NCBI RefSeq assembly: GCF_000208865.1
Contig: NC_018394.1
Coordinates: 4,777,797 to 4,841,796, forward strand
Source of the DNA: Neospora caninum Liverpool
Taxonomy: Eukaryota; Apicomplexa; Conoidasida; Eucoccidiorida; Sarcocystidae
Reading direction: 5' to 3'
Length of the DNA: 64,000 nt
Position numbers and translations under genes: made by a program. How positions within the stretch are numbered: the stretch's first letter is position 1; every line of letters starts with the position of its first letter. The notes below the pieces were generated by a model that did not search any database, was not told the DNA's origin, and was given only the letters and a program-made list of their open reading frames with translations. Below are positions 10,701-23,625 of the stretch, one piece after another.

Positions 10701-13700
10701 ACGATCTCGGATGTCGCGCATATTACTGTTGCTGAGCCCTTTGGCACGTGAATCAATACTCCAGTTCGTTTACGTGAACTCGTGAAATCTAGGTTCCATG
10801 ACGGGGGTTGCGTTTTCGTTCCGCCGTTCTCATCCAGTGTAGTGCTCCTTGTCTCCTTGTCACGGGTGCAAAGGCTCACCCCGTTGTGGCGATCCAGTGT
10901 GGACCGTCACATCTCGGGGCGCTGGAAATATATGCCCCTGCTGGTCCCATTCGTGGGACAAGTCGTTTCCGTGCGAGTCCTTGATTCTTGCAACGATTCA
11001 AGTGGCGTCGTCTGGTCCTACTACGGTGTCAGTGCAAGGGACTCTCGAGACTCTCATCATCGAGGGATTTTGTGTCTTTTTGTCGCTCCAGGAAAAGATT
11101 CTCGAGATGCTCTGGAGTTGCTGCACCATTCCCTGGCTCTCGAGGCTGCTGGTGAGTCCCCCTGTACCCCTGTGAACTGTAGGCCGCCTCCAGGGGCCGA
11201 CTGCACTGCCTGTTAGCACCCTCGAGGCTGCATGCGGCTGTTTGGCTTAAGTTATGGCTATACAATCAGCAAGCTCCAGCAACTCCAACAGGGAACATGA
11301 ACTCCAAGTCTCTGCGGCTTCACCACATGCTGTGGCGTGTCTTAGGCTGCCAAATGATCGTGCTGGAGAAGGTCTGTGCCGAGGTCGCCGAGGTTATCAC
11401 GTCAAAACTCAAGGTTCCCACCATTGGTATTGGTTCAGGTATGCCAAACGTTGACCAGACCAACCAAGACGGCTCTTTGCTCTCCTGTCGTGCTAGCATC
11501 CACCTCGTGGTGTTTTCTTCACGGATGTTCCTGGGCACTGGCCTGGCCCCGAAGCGGTCCTCCTGGCCGCGCCGTTACCGGACGGAGCGTCGCACACTCC
11601 GACTGTGGAAAGGGTGTGATCCACATCCCCATGTGACAGTCGCGAGTCGGGAGACCGGGTAGATGTCGGCGCACTTTGCCTCTAGAGGAAGAGTCGTGCA
11701 GGCGACCGCGTGGTGGCGCTTCTCACCCGAAAGGACGGCATCAGGTCAAGCTGGGCAGCCACGCGGCCTCGCTCGCAGGGTTCGGATTGAACTTCCAGCA
11801 GCGCCAGGCCGCTTTGCAGCTCTGCAAACGTTCAAAACGGAAATTCGTCGTGAGTTGTGCCGATGCATGCGTCGCAGGGGAGGCACTCAAGGGGAACTGC
11901 GTGCTGTAAACACGCATATTCTCGTGCATGCGTAACATTCTCCGCTTGTTGGCGCGTCTTTTTGAAAGGCCACGGCCATGAACCGCTGCCCCATCGTTCG
12001 GCCGATTCCGCCCGGTCCGCTCGCTCAGAATGGGAGGAGCGCTCGGGTGTGGTGAACGGCCCGCATGCCGCCTTCGGCGCGTCTGCCTGGGCAACGCCCC
12101 GTTGCGTGCGCGCATACCTGGTCCAGATGCGTTTCGCGACTGAGCGCGGTTGCCAAGCCCCACGGCCCCTCCTCTCTCGGCTCTGCTCGTCCCCATCGCG
12201 GGCTTCCCGGTTTCGTTTTTTCCTGTCGGTTTGCAGGCCCTGGATGCGATGGCCAGGTTCTCGTGTTTCATGATTTGTGTGGGCTTTCTCCCTCGGGGCC
12301 GAAGTTGAAGTTCGTGAAGCAGTATGCTCAGGTCCATCCCCAGATCCAGGCTGCGGTGAGCCAGTTCCGAAAGGACGTGGAGACGAGTGTGTTTCCAGGC
12401 CTCGGAAACTGCTTCTTTATGAAACCGACCGAGCGTACAAAGTTTTATGCTCACATCGAGGAGGGACTCGACGCGCAGCTCGGGGGCAACAGGCCGTCGA
12501 GCACTTTCCCAGCCGCTCCCAGCACACCAGCGGGAGGCGAGAGAGATCGAGGTAAGGCAGCCCCTCCGCGCAGGCGACGAAGCGAGTTCTCGTCGCGTCC
12601 ACCTTTTCCCAACGACCCTCTGGACAACCGACTCGCTGGGCATCTGGAAGGGTTCTGAGACACACCACCTGTATCGAGGAGAGAGGAGAGAGCGAGCGGT
12701 TTCGGCCTTCGTGAAATCGACGTCAGCCGTGACGTTCCGGCTCTGTTGCATCTTTGCGGTTTCCTGCTAGGCTCTTTCGCACCTTCCATCGTTCGCGGAT
12801 GGGTGGCTGCCGGCCTGGCAAATCCAGCGTCTTCCGCTTCGAAGGCTGTGCACGGCGCGACGGACTCGCCTCCCGCCTCTGGAGATAAGGCGGCGTGCAC
12901 AAATGTGTCCCCGAAGAGCCCCGCCCCGCCAGTCCTCAAGCGTGTGTGTGTGCGTGGAGGAGGCGCTATGGGTCAGCTGATGGCTTGGAAACTCGCAGGA
13001 GTTCCCGGCGTCGAGGTCGTCCTCGCCACGCATCGGCAGGAACTGAAGGAAGCCGTAGAGAAACAAGGAAACCAGTTGCTCTTCCAGAAGCTCTGGGATG
13101 AGGGTCGAAGCCCTCCGGAGCACGGTGACGTCGAAGGAAGACCCGTGAGGGTCATCGTCATGGGACGAGAAAACGACAAAGTTGAAAAGTTGGCGGAGGA
13201 ACCGTTTGACGCCGTTTTGATTTGCACCAAGTCAGAACAGACCGCCGAAGCAGGTGAGAGAGGTTTGCAGAGAGGTTCCCAGGCAGCTGAAAGGCCCTCT
13301 CTTCTTTGCACACTTCTTGACATGGGGGGGGGGGGGGGGGACGGAATCGCAAAGCGCATCCATCCGTGTTCATTCACGGGGCGAAAATGCAGAAGGGGGT
13401 AGCGGACGCTTCCGAGCTGGAGCAGACGGGTCCTGACCAGTGCGACTGGGTGGAGGCCTGTCGTTGATGAAGGCGACCTAACTTTGGATGCGTGCGGTGC
13501 GTGTCCTCAGGCAACTTCGCCCTGGCCAATGTGCGGTCGCCAGGAATCGTCGCGAGCTTCCAAAATGGGTTGGAAGCCCCGCGAGTTCTGCGCAGCATCT
13601 TCAGCGACGCATCTGGCCCTCCTTCAGACGCACTGTTGCGTTCCGCTGAGACGAGCCTGCGTTCAACGCGAATCCAATCTTGCTGGAACTCTGGAAGAGC

Positions 13701-16700
13701 TGACACTGGGAACGGAGAGACGACCGGTCCTTCTCTCTTATTTGCTCCTACTTCGTATGGCGCGCTAGAACAGGTTAGACCAAAAGAAGGCGATTCCACG
13801 CAAAGTGCTCAAGAATCACGGGCACTTTTTCATTAGGCTGTGGGAACGTATCCGTGTATCTTGCGGACTGTGTTCTTCAGGGGTGGCTCCCCGTTCAATC
13901 CGGTATTGAAGGTGCCGTGTCAGTGCAAAAAGAGAAACGAACGCAGAATCCCGAGCGGCAGGGTCGCGTCACAGTGTCAGACGTGAACCAGTTTTGTTGT
14001 GAATCGTTTCGTTCGCGAAACCGCGTTCACCTTTCATTCGTTGACGGCAGTTCGCTTTCCCCACGCACATGACTGAGTCTTAGGGTGGCCGCATTTCTGT
14101 AGATCGAAGCCTCTGTTGGCGAAGCGTGAAAGATCAGACAAAACGTTGATGCGTGAGGCTGAGGAAGAATCCCGCGTGGTTCAGCCTATCGAGAGAGGCT
14201 AGCGCGGCGCCCGTGCGAGAGGCGCGCATTTGGGAGAAAAAGCGGAGTTCTTAGCAGTCTGGGACCGGTGTTGTTAGGGGACACTGCATGGGATTGAATT
14301 GCCGTGGCAAATCTGATTCCTCAGGCTCCTGGACTTGTGCGGCTGACTGGCGAAGGGGAGATCCGACTCGGCCTGTCCTCGCCGAGACCGGAGAGCACCG
14401 CAGTGCCCAGCCTTGCCGCTTTGCTCAGATGCGCAGGTGAGTGACATCGCTGTCGGTGAGCTGCGCGTGCCTCTTAGACCTCATGCATTGCCTTCAGGCA
14501 ACTGCTCGCATCCTGGAGCGGCATGGCGCCGCAAGCTTGGATTTGTGTCACGTTCGTTGAGGCTGTCTAGTCCTGTGTGCAGGTGGACAACGTAGCGCTC
14601 GCGATTCGCCGAAGAGTAGTGCTCGCAAATGGCAGTACATTCTGGTGAAAAACCGTAGTTTTCTTGTCCAAGGGTGGCTACAGGAGACATGTTGTGAGGG
14701 CGGCGTGCTCCCGTGCCATGTCGTTGCCTGTGGCGAATCGAAGCGGTCGCTGCTTGCGGAGCGGAAACCGTGGCGGTCTGCTTATATGTGGTCCCCGCAC
14801 TCTAGTGAAAAGTGACTAGCGGAGAAGGCAGTTAATCGGCGTGGAGAAAAGATGGATTACCGAACGCTTCTCTCTCTTTTTTTGTCTTGTGTAGGACTCA
14901 ACGTCACGGAGATAGACCCATTCGACGTGCAGGCGGTTCTCTGGCAGAAGGTCACAGTCAGCGCCTACGTCAACGCCGTCACAGCGCTTCTCAGATGCAA
15001 CAACGGCGACGTGGCGAACCCGCTATTGCAGCCGTTGAGGTCAGCAGTCTGCGTGCATATGCTTGTCGAGTTATGAAGGCTGTAGTGTATCCGACTAGCT
15101 CAGTGGGCACCCCTGGCTCCGACGAAATCACGCGGGCGACTTCATGGTCCGCATGCTTGCGTAGACGGATGCCAGGCGAAAAAGAGGTGCCCACAGAGAT
15201 ACACGAATGTGTACGCATTGGGGCATTGCCTTGCCATGTTCTTTTCAAAGCGGAATAATTGGCGCCTCGTTCTGCTGCCGGGTATGAGCAGTTCCAGAGA
15301 GTATTGCGTTCAATACGACTCTGCGGTTTCCAGAGCACCCACTGCGTATCGGGTCAGCGACATGTGGAGACTGACACAAGTTTCGCGAATTCGAAATGAC
15401 GAAACGTGCCTGCCGCGAGATAAAACGGTGGAATCTCGCCAGATCCCCGTTTAGTGACACAAAAAGAAGTCGCGATGTCTCCTTGCCGAATGAAGGGACG
15501 GCTGGGTGGTAGATATCAGTTGTGCCTTTCCGGGCCGTTTCATTCCTCGTTTGCTTAGAGTAGGCAAAGATACGAAAGAATCAGACTAGCAGACCCAGAC
15601 GCAGAGGTGTCGCTGGCGTTAGTAATCTCTGCTGAGCACAGTCGTGCGTCTCTTCCCTGTGGCTCATGTTCAGGCGGCGCGTTGTCGAGGAAGTTGTCTC
15701 TGTCGCTCGAGCTCGAGGAATTGCCGTCGACCTCGTGAGATTTCTCCGCATGCGCCTTTTTCTCGCGTGCTAAGCTCCTCGTCTTTCAACTGGACCGGCT
15801 GGTCGTCTCGTGTTTGACTGCACTCGTCGTCACTGATCGAGGGCAGAACGGGGCCTTCCGCATGTGGCGTGTAACGCGTTTGTACCAATTTATATAGGTT
15901 TTTTTTGGAAGTAGTCCTTCTTGTTGTTTGGGTCTCCCGAAGGTTGATATGCCGGAACAAGGCAGTTGACCGTCTCGCGCGTGGGCCAGTCGCCTTTTTC
16001 TCAGAGCGTCGCGTAGGGCGTCGCTCAGCAGCTATCCAGGAGTGCTTAGCGGGTGCGTCCATAGAGTTGACGTGTTTCATGCGCTCGTACTGTAAGATAG
16101 GCCGCAGGGCGTCGTTCGGTTTCTTTCAATATGCCTGTGTGTCGACAGGAGGCGACCGACCATCTGGTGGTGGACGTGATCCACAGGTCTGCGCGAAATC
16201 TTTCCTCCATGCTTGTGGATGTCCAGAAGCGGAGGCCGACAGAAATCGATGCTATCAATGGGGAAGGTAAGCCTTCGTGCGTGTGCATCGGTGTCGTTCC
16301 TCTCTGTGTGCACGCGGATGAAAACAGCGAAATAAACAAGCTCGCGGGCATATAATGTGGAGCCGCCATCGCAGCAGCGAAAATTTTTAAGAGGACAGTG
16401 CTAGCGTAGAAGTCACCGGCGAATCACATTGAGCTTGATTCTGGGTACGAAAATACACCCGGTTAAGGTTTCGAGCACACAACGGTCGATTACTTTGCCG
16501 TTTTCCCTTACTGGTCTGGACACCGAATGGCAGTACCGGGGCGTGTTCCAGCAGAGAAACGGGGCCGATCCGCGCACGAGCAAGTGCCAAGGAAAGCGAT
16601 AGAGCGCACACGCCCAGGAAAGAGATGCAGCGACTTTTTAACATCTGCGAAGCCGATTGAAGTAGGGATTCGACCGCGGGTGCTCTAGACTGTGTCCGCC

Positions 16701-16970
16701 TCTTTAGCACCAGATCGTAATGATTGGTCTGATCCGTTTAACTCGATCCCTTTGCGAACGAGAGAAAAGTGTACTGCTTTCCCGTCCATGCACTTCCCGA
16801 AACACGGGGCTGTAACAGTTCGTGGCGACTGTGACTATGGATGCCCTATCTCTTCAGTCGTAAAACAGGGCCGAGAAGTTGGCGTGCCTACACCGGTAAC
16901 GGAGACTCTTTTGAATCTCGTCCGGTTCATCACCGAGCAGCAGTCTCGGAATAGCTCGCCCGCAGGTTAA
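7750..16970 (+). CDS. panB-panE: Ketopantoate hydroxymethyltransferase / ketopantoate reductase fusion (PanB-PanE)
   Basis: Sixteen exons give 1008 codons with consistent phases: 7750-8535, 9058-9145, 9415-9480, 9832-9977, 10494-10569, 11092-11151, 11346-11438, 12237-12551, 12771-13253, 13511-13773, 13881-13982 (end least certain), 14325-14436, 14895-15039, 15674-15734, 16149-16266, 16858-16970. Residues about 240-500 match PanB, which converts ketoisovalerate plus methylene-THF to ketopantoate: metal-binding Asp in LVGDSL, FDLPYG and KLEGF, catalytic Glu in VLEKV, and PTIGIGSG. Residues about 600-1008 match PanE, the NADPH-dependent reduction to pantoate: GGGAMG nucleotide-binding motif, catalytic Lys in LWQKVTVSA, and TEIDAINGE near the end. 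The first ~235 residues are Arg/Ser-rich; the very N-terminus (MLCRSVRTAPPSRRFR) resembles a mitochondrial presequence, which is inference. The fusion is a known feature of coccidian pantothenate synthesis. Confidence 0.93.
13324..13340 (+). repeat. Homopolymer G17 in a panB-panE intron
   Basis: Seventeen consecutive G residues lie inside the intron after the exon that ends at 13253. It is equal in length to the G run at 4121-4137. Read in the exon frame it would not be coding. Confidence 0.9.
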
Positions 16971-18981
16971 ACGTCGCCAGTCAGGCATGAGAAGAAAGCT
17001 CAGACACTGCTTCCCCGGACGATCTCATGAACCGTACGGCGTTTGCGAAGGCTCCGGCCAAGGTGTGAGCATACGCATTTCATCGCTACCGTGCGTTGCC
17101 TAATGCCTTCGTGGCAGAAATGTGGAAGGACGCTCATCACTGCTTCCTCGAGGGAATGCGCAAAAGTGGGCACTACTCGCTAAAGAAGCCGGTTGCACGT
17201 AAACAGGCATGAGGACACAAACGATCTTCACGCCACTGCAATTTCGCCCCGGATGGCGGGCACGTATTGGGCCATCAGGTGAAGTGTTGATGACGCTTCC
17301 GGTGTGTAAACCGTTTTTCCATCAGCTTACTTCCGTCTGGTTCGTACACTTTGTCTGCAACTCTGCTTCACTCCCTATTGTGCATGTCACTAATACTTCA
17401 ACCAACCAAAAGTTGAGGGGTAGGTTCATCTGGGGTGTTAACCGTGGGTTTAGGTATGATGGTGCGGTTTATCGGTCCTCGAACGAATCGCAGTTTTGTT
17501 TGTCGACAGAGAAACTGGTTATCTCTCTTGTTCAAGTGGCCAGGCTCCTACGCCTGAGTTTTCGGTTGGCAATATCCGCAATATTCCCTCCCATGAACTC
17601 ACGTTTCCGAAGGGTCGAGAGAAATGTTCGCAGCGAGAGACTTGCGTCTGCTGGGGCTGCGGCAGTAAAGTGAGAGGATATGGTACGTCGGTGCCGCAGG
17701 TGAACAAGCGTGAACGTGTAGCGTCGACAGTCCATGGCAGGCGGTCCCTCTAGCGGCATATTTCTGAGTCACACGGAATCATTAACCGTTTGTGTTAGTA
17801 CAGGGTCAAGCGATCGAAAGCATTTGCTCCCAAAGCCATCCTGCGTCGGGTTTCTTCTTTTCTTCTACGAGTGGAACAGATTGAAGGCACGTAGCGCTTT
17901 ATTCCGACGCCAAGAAAAACAGAAAGTCGGCGACCAACTAGGAATAGCCGGCAATAGGGCACGCCTAGTTGAGCATGCTAAACACGGCGTTGCCGTCGTC
18001 ACACACAGGATGTAAACAGCGTCAAGAACGCATTGCCGTATATCGCCTCATACGCAGGAGAGTATGCTGTCCTTGAAATCAGGATGCTCACGCAAAGTCC
18101 GTCCAAGCCTTTCTTGCTTTCTTGTGCTTCCCAAAGGCCCTAATTGTTTATCGCAATGTGGCATCACCATACGTCTACGCGGATCTTCAGCTTTGCTGCT
18201 GCTGAAGAAGTTTGTGGGTGCCATGACCTGTCGAGTTTCTTGCCTCTACACGAAGAGATGCGTCTGCCTGTGTCTGCCCTGAACATCGTGATCTCCATGT
18301 TTTAAGCTGAGCGCTCCAGCATCAAACAGCTCGCGGACCATTCTGGTTTCAAACAATCTGCCGGCTTCCGCCCCTTCGGGTCTACGATGTGAAAAGCGTC
18401 ACTCGATTCCCGCGCCCAAAGGTGTCTCGCAATCTTCTCTCACCTCCTGCGTGTTTCGGGAACACACTGGTAGACGCTTTCGCTGTCTATTCGGCAGTGT
18501 GCAGCCGTGCCGGACGAAGAAGCCAGACAAAGTGGTGGTAACTCCTCGAGAAATAACACAAGGAACCTTGCATCAGATGTGGCCGAGAGTTGCCATGGCA
18601 GAGCTCCTTTATCCACGCCCGAAATACTCGGGCATCTTGGTACAAGTATAGTGTGGGAAAGGGTGCTATTGCGCAGACCGGCCTGATAGCCCGCCGAATC
18701 CGTGTCCCTCAGCCTCGTCTCGTAGACTCGATAAACGAAGGACAGCCATATAGAATGGAACAAGAATGGTGTCGAGAGAGGACACACAAATACCACAAAG
18801 GTGAAAACTATCCGACACACGGATCATTGAGCACGATATTCAAAGCGACGGGGGCAAGATCTGCGTTCGTCAGTCGAACAGAGGAAGCATGCTTGGGTTT
18901 GTTGGCCATCTCGCCCACTGTAGGACAGACCACTGCGTCCTGTGCAGCAAAAGCGTGACGACGACGGTTTTTGGCTCGTCT
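16971..18981. other. Intergenic region after panB-panE
   Basis: The left part is probably the panB-panE 3' UTR. The remaining ~2 kb carries only short unsupported frames. No domain, RNA gene or repeat is recognisable before the mitochondrial fragment at 18982. Confidence 0.5.
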
Positions 18982-19092
18982 TGGATGTCTGGTTTAGTTT
19001 TATATCTACTTACTATAGCCACTGCCTTCCTTGGATATGTACTACCATGGGGACAAATGAGTTTCTGGGGTGCTACAGTGATTACAAACCTG
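18982..19092 (+). pseudogene. cob: Nuclear copy of a mitochondrial cytochrome b (cob) fragment
   Basis: Frame +1 of this 111-base segment reads as an uninterrupted internal piece of cytochrome b, including [18 protein letters not shown] followed by [11 protein letters not shown]. This is the conserved region around transmembrane helix C and the start of the quinol-oxidation site. The segment is more A/T-rich than its flanks. It has no start codon, no heme-ligand context and no further cob sequence on either side; the frame leaves cob after the NL and stops a few codons later. It is therefore a fragment, not a functional gene. Toxoplasma nuclear DNA is known to carry many scattered mitochondrial cob/cox pieces. 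Exact edges may differ by a few bases, and neighbouring bases may come from other mitochondrial blocks that I could not recognise. Confidence 0.85.
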
Positions 19093-19859
19093 GCAGCATT
19101 AAACGAAATCCAATGAATGAGATGACTGGATTTAACAGTTGCACGACTCTGCCAGATATGTTGAAACTCTTGTGTTGCGAAATGCTTGTAGGGAAGTCGA
19201 TCTCCAGCATGTTTTCTCGATCAGGCGGCGGCGCATGCACGGTCTAATAAAAAGCACGGCGAGATGTAGCGAGTTTTGCCCACTCGGAACGAAACAAGAA
19301 ACAAAGCGAAGGCAGACAAGAGATGAGTTTTTCTAGCGAACACCACCACTTCATTGCCATCACAGGCTGTCCACTTCGTATTATCTCATGCCTTGGGAGG
19401 CACGACTTCTTTCTTCCGTGTTGTGCCGTCGTCCATCGTCTGTCCGTCGTGCTGTATCGCCGCGGAACAGGCGAGGTTGTCTTATGGCCATCCCACGAAT
19501 CCACTGGCGAGTAAGAGGCCGCTTTGGCCTTTCCAAACTCAATCGACATTTCTCGAACTCATTTTGCCGGAAGCACTCTCTCCTTGTTCTTCCAGTTCCT
19601 TTCCTTCCGCTCGTGTTTTCCAGTGTGTGCAAAGCGCGGCACGTGCACCGCGTCTCTGCTTCCTCATTTGCCATCACCTCCCGCGTTCTTCTTACCGAAT
19701 ATTCACTGCTCAGCGGAGAAACCGTGCTCCGGCACTTTTCGGAACGGCGCACATCGTCAATTTCTTTTCTCTTTCACCAGGAGGCGCGCCGACTTCTCGG
19801 GAAGTATCGCAGGGTGTCGCTCCGTCCACGAAACTCGAGCTCTTTCACATCTTTTCGAC
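19093..19859. other. 5' flank of the HVA22-like gene
   Basis: This stretch holds no supported gene. The segment 19540-19859 is pyrimidine-rich and probably carries the promoter and 5' UTR of the gene that starts at 19860. Longer frames across it are not supported by the protein family. Confidence 0.45.
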
Positions 19860-21734
19860 ATGGCAAACAGAAGAGCGAATCCTCCGAGCTCCATGGGCGA
19901 GGAGTGCCCAACAGTTCAAGTCGGTGGCCTCGATCTTCAGCGAATGATGTCTCACTGGGACACCAAACTCAATGCGTATCCTGTGGTTGCCCAAGCGTCT
20001 CATACAGTCGGAATCCGCCCCTCTATCCTTTTTGCATGCTTCTCGGTTTTCCTCCTCTTTTCCCTTGGCTTCGGATGGGGAGGAGGCATTGTATGCGATT
20101 TGACTGGATTTCTGTACCCAGGTGAGCGAAGCCGGTGCCCGAAGGAGACGCACGGGAACGCAGCGCGCAACCTTTTTTGGCGAAACTGGTCAAGACAACT
20201 CAGAGGTTGGCAAGGCTCGGGCTGTCGCGTTTCCTTGGCTCGTCTCCCGACCCTCATCGTATATTGGCGTGCGCACAGTTGTGGAAAGAGGGAAGCACGT
20301 TCGAGAACGCAATTGCAGATTGCTCTGCAGTACTAAATCGTGCCTGCCACGCTCTGTTCGCGATTGTGGGAATGCTCCGGACGGGGCCGTGGGGTACTGC
20401 TCGGCCGATCTGAATATAGCGTAAAGCGACAGAGGCTTCTTCTATATGAGTTCCAATTCTCTCGCGTTTCCGCTCCCCGAGGCCATCAGAGCGCCCACTT
20501 TGGAACAGAACTCTGCGTCATGGCAACTTGCGTGGAAAGCGTGTCAGACAACCGCTGGAGTCTTCTAGGCCTGATGGCGCAGAAAGTGCCGACTGCCATG
20601 TTTCAACATTCGCCCTACCCAGATACGATCATTGGTGCTTGAGGTGCCCCGTCATGTATGATTTTACGACAGTCATTTGAAGCCTTGATAGTTCCGAGCC
20701 GAGTGTCGCCCAAGCGTTCCGCTGGATTCTCAGCTTGGACCGTCTTCTTGTGGCTGGTTTCCCTTCTGTGTGTTTCTGTAGCTTGGCAATCCTTCAAGGC
20801 CGTTGAGACACCTGGCCGCGACGACGATAAGCTCTGGCTGACCTACTGGGTCGTCTACGCCGCGTTTTCGCTCCTGGAATACTTCGTAGACATCATTCTG
20901 TTCTGGGTCCCCTTTTATTATCTGCTCAAGTGTGCATTCCTCCTGTACCTTTACCTGCCATGGACTAAGGTAAGCCGTGACACCGCGGGAGGCCCCCGAG
21001 ATTCTGAAGAGCGTACATACACTCGCCATCGAGCGGCACAGAGAACCGGAAGGGCTCTTTCTCGAATGGGAATGCGGATGGGCGTTTCCCCCAGCGTTCG
21101 TTTGGAGAGGCGGCGGAGTCCGTAGACAGCTACCTCACCTTCGGAAGACTTCAGAATGCAGTCGCGGTGTTCACAAGAGTCGTGGGGGAACTGTGGGTGG
21201 TGGCTGTCATGTCTTGCCGCGAGTTGTGAAAGCTCTACGTGGTGGGTGAAGAGGTCGACGTGGATATCGATGCAGGCATATAAAGGCATGCATATGTACA
21301 CGCAAATCTACTTGCATCAATGGCGGAATGTCACCTGTGATCGGGAGGCGCAACAATCGGCCGGGGGGAGGCCAGAGGGTGTAGCCTGCGGCGTCGTCGG
21401 TGGGAACGTGTTTTCTCTCCAGAGTCATCTGCAAAACTGGTCGTATGCACTGCAGCAACTTTGTGTCCGGGTGAACACCACACATTCAGGTGTGCGTGAG
21501 TCCATTTCCTGTGAAACATTTCTGTCGCCTCAGGGTGCGGAGACTATCTACAACCAGGTGATTCGCCCCCACCTATTGGAGCACGAGAAGTCCATTGATG
21601 GCGCAGTGGAACAAATTACCCAGGTTGGGGCCTCCGCCGCAGAGGGTTTGCAACAAGCCTTGAACGACGGCGCTACCCTGGTGAATCAGGCAGCTGGACT
21701 GGTTCGTCAGCGGAAACCAGGAGTTGCGCATTAA
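19860..21734 (+). CDS. TB2/DP1/HVA22 (REEP5-like) ER membrane protein
   Basis: Three exons (19860-20121, 20782-20969, 21534-21734) join in matching phases to give 216 residues. The product has the family layout: a short N-terminal segment, a hydrophobic hairpin (about residues 47-78), the signature around the exon 1-2 junction (YP then AWQSFKAVETPGRDDDK), WLTYWVVYAAFSLLEYF, a second hairpin ending YLPWTKGAETIY, then an amphipathic C-terminal helix and a coil-prone tail. REEP/HVA22/Yop1 proteins insert hairpins into tubular ER and bend the membrane. A Toxoplasma DP1-like role in ER shape is inferred. It converges on the HPF1 gene downstream. Start choice follows the family N-terminus; the ATG follows a pyrimidine-rich leader. 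It is not a reticulon, since the RHD pattern is absent. Confidence 0.93.
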
Positions 21735-23297
21735 TCTGGATAAAGCGGGGTTTCCTCGGTTTTTTTTTCTTTCCGAGTGCTCATTTCGTAGGGCCGACTC
21801 TTGCTGTTTCACAGGCAGACTGGTTCCTCTGTGTGCAGGTCCGGTCAGTGGTGCGGCAACGGAAGATTGAACACAACGCAGTGGAAGAAAAGACTAATGT
21901 CCGACAACGGCACAACCTCACTATTTCGCCAGAGTGCGGCTCCTCAAAATCTACTCTCACAATCTCTTGTATTCTTTGCACATACACTGCACGCCGGTGG
22001 GTGCCTTCCTTTCGGTGAGCCGCCGGCATATGCATGCGCCCTTGACGTCCGCAGCAGTGAACCCGCTTCGCTCTTGCTCCACAAGAAGCCTCCTTAGGCA
22101 TCTCTGGTCCCCAGGCGAGTATAACGGAGGCGTGGGAGCATCGCACTGAGTCCGTTCACTCGCTAAGCGTCCGTGAACCGATCGGCACGAAAGTGCGTTC
22201 GTCGCCAGATTGCGCTGCGAAATACCGCTCAGGTCCATGACCTCTGCTTGCCGAACTCGCGGCCAAAGTTTTCGCCTCGGAATTCGCACTCCCATAAAAA
22301 AACTGCTGGCTCGAGAGCAGCGTGGAGCCTGGGTGATCACCAACGCTTTGTGTCCAGAGCGACCGGCGGAGTACAGTACAGCAGAGTTCTGCAAGCTGTA
22401 GTCGTTAACACTGCTGGTTTGAGATAAGCGTAGAACCAAACCGGTAGTAAGATATCAGTGGCTAGCAGTCACGCACCCCGCGGAGAAGGGAACACGTCTG
22501 TGTAGCCCCTCGGTGGTTGCTGAAAAATTCCACTGTGTTCGTTAGACGGCCAGGGCTTTTGGCTTCAGATTAACTGTGGCACCAGTACACGGGTCACGTC
22601 TACTAGGAATGTGTAGCCGTCTATGAGTAGACACACAGTCTTTTCACGAGGTGTTGGAGGCATGGGGGGAAAAACCAGAGTGCCAATCTCGCCCCTATAT
22701 AAGATGCAGGAAAACGCGATTTTCTCCTGAATGCGGAACTAAGACGGCCCGATGCAAAATCGCTAAATGACTCGTTCCTTCCGCTTTCCGATGACACGTG
22801 TCCTCGCATGAATATATTATATATATACATATACATACATAATGGTATCCGTTGTGACTACGGTGAGTCGGTTCTGCGCGGTTTTGCGACGTAGCTCGGA
22901 AAGAATTTGTACAGATTCGTACTTGACAAATGCGTTGGAAATGCGTCATGCAGGCCTACGACAGGCAAGGAACGGACATGAGTAGATACTGAGAAGAGAG
23001 AAAACCCTTGTGTGGGGAGACAAGGACAGGGGGGAGTCTCATCCGGAGAGACGTGGAACTGCACGTAGGGGAAACCAGAAGATACGAAGACAACGAGAAC
23101 CTTCGCTTGAACACGACAGGCGAGACATGTGACAAATCTCTGCCTGTCACAAATCCCCTCAAGTAATTCCACTCCTCGCACGCACCATGCGTCTCTCGCA
23201 ACGTGTGCGCGAGAGATGAGGCCTCTTTAAAAAAGGCGGCAGTCAGCCTCGATCTCGATTCAGTATCCCTACGTTTCCCTTTTTTTCTTTTTGTCTC
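21735..23297. other. Shared 3' region between convergent HVA22-like and HPF1 genes
   Basis: About 1.56 kb lies between two stop codons facing each other and probably holds both 3' UTRs. It contains a TA-rich tract at 22811-22840. No open frame in it looks like a protein family. Confidence 0.5.
22811..22840. repeat. TA/TACA microsatellite
   Basis: Alternating AT and ATAC units of about 30 bases lie in the 3' intergenic region. Confidence 0.85.
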
Positions 23298-23594
23298 TCA
23301 CTGTTGTCGACTCTCAGCTCTGAACTGCGCAGCTACCTCGACCACTTGGGCGAAGTGAGGCTGCTCGAGCAGAGAGTAAGCACTCCGGAGAAGCAGCTGC
23401 GGAAAACAGATCAAGCAGCAAGCATCCGCTCAAACCACGCATTTGATCGCCAACTCCTGGGCCTGCCCATAGTTTGCTCTCCAACTCTTCGCGGTAGAGC
23501 AAAAAACGGAAACACTTTTTCACCTAAATCGATTAAATTTTCCCAGGTAATGACTGTGCGTCGTCGTACAGCTTCTCTCTCTGCTCGTTATATA

Positions 23595-23625
<31 letters not shown>

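Noticed and set aside
13374..13799. 141-codon minus-strand frame
   Set aside because: Antisense to a panB-panE exon that matches PanE.
23314..23523. Alternative last exon for HPF1 in another frame
   Set aside because: The frame starting at 23396 (YSLLEQPHFAQVVE) matches the HPF1 C-terminus and keeps phase, whereas this one does not resemble it.
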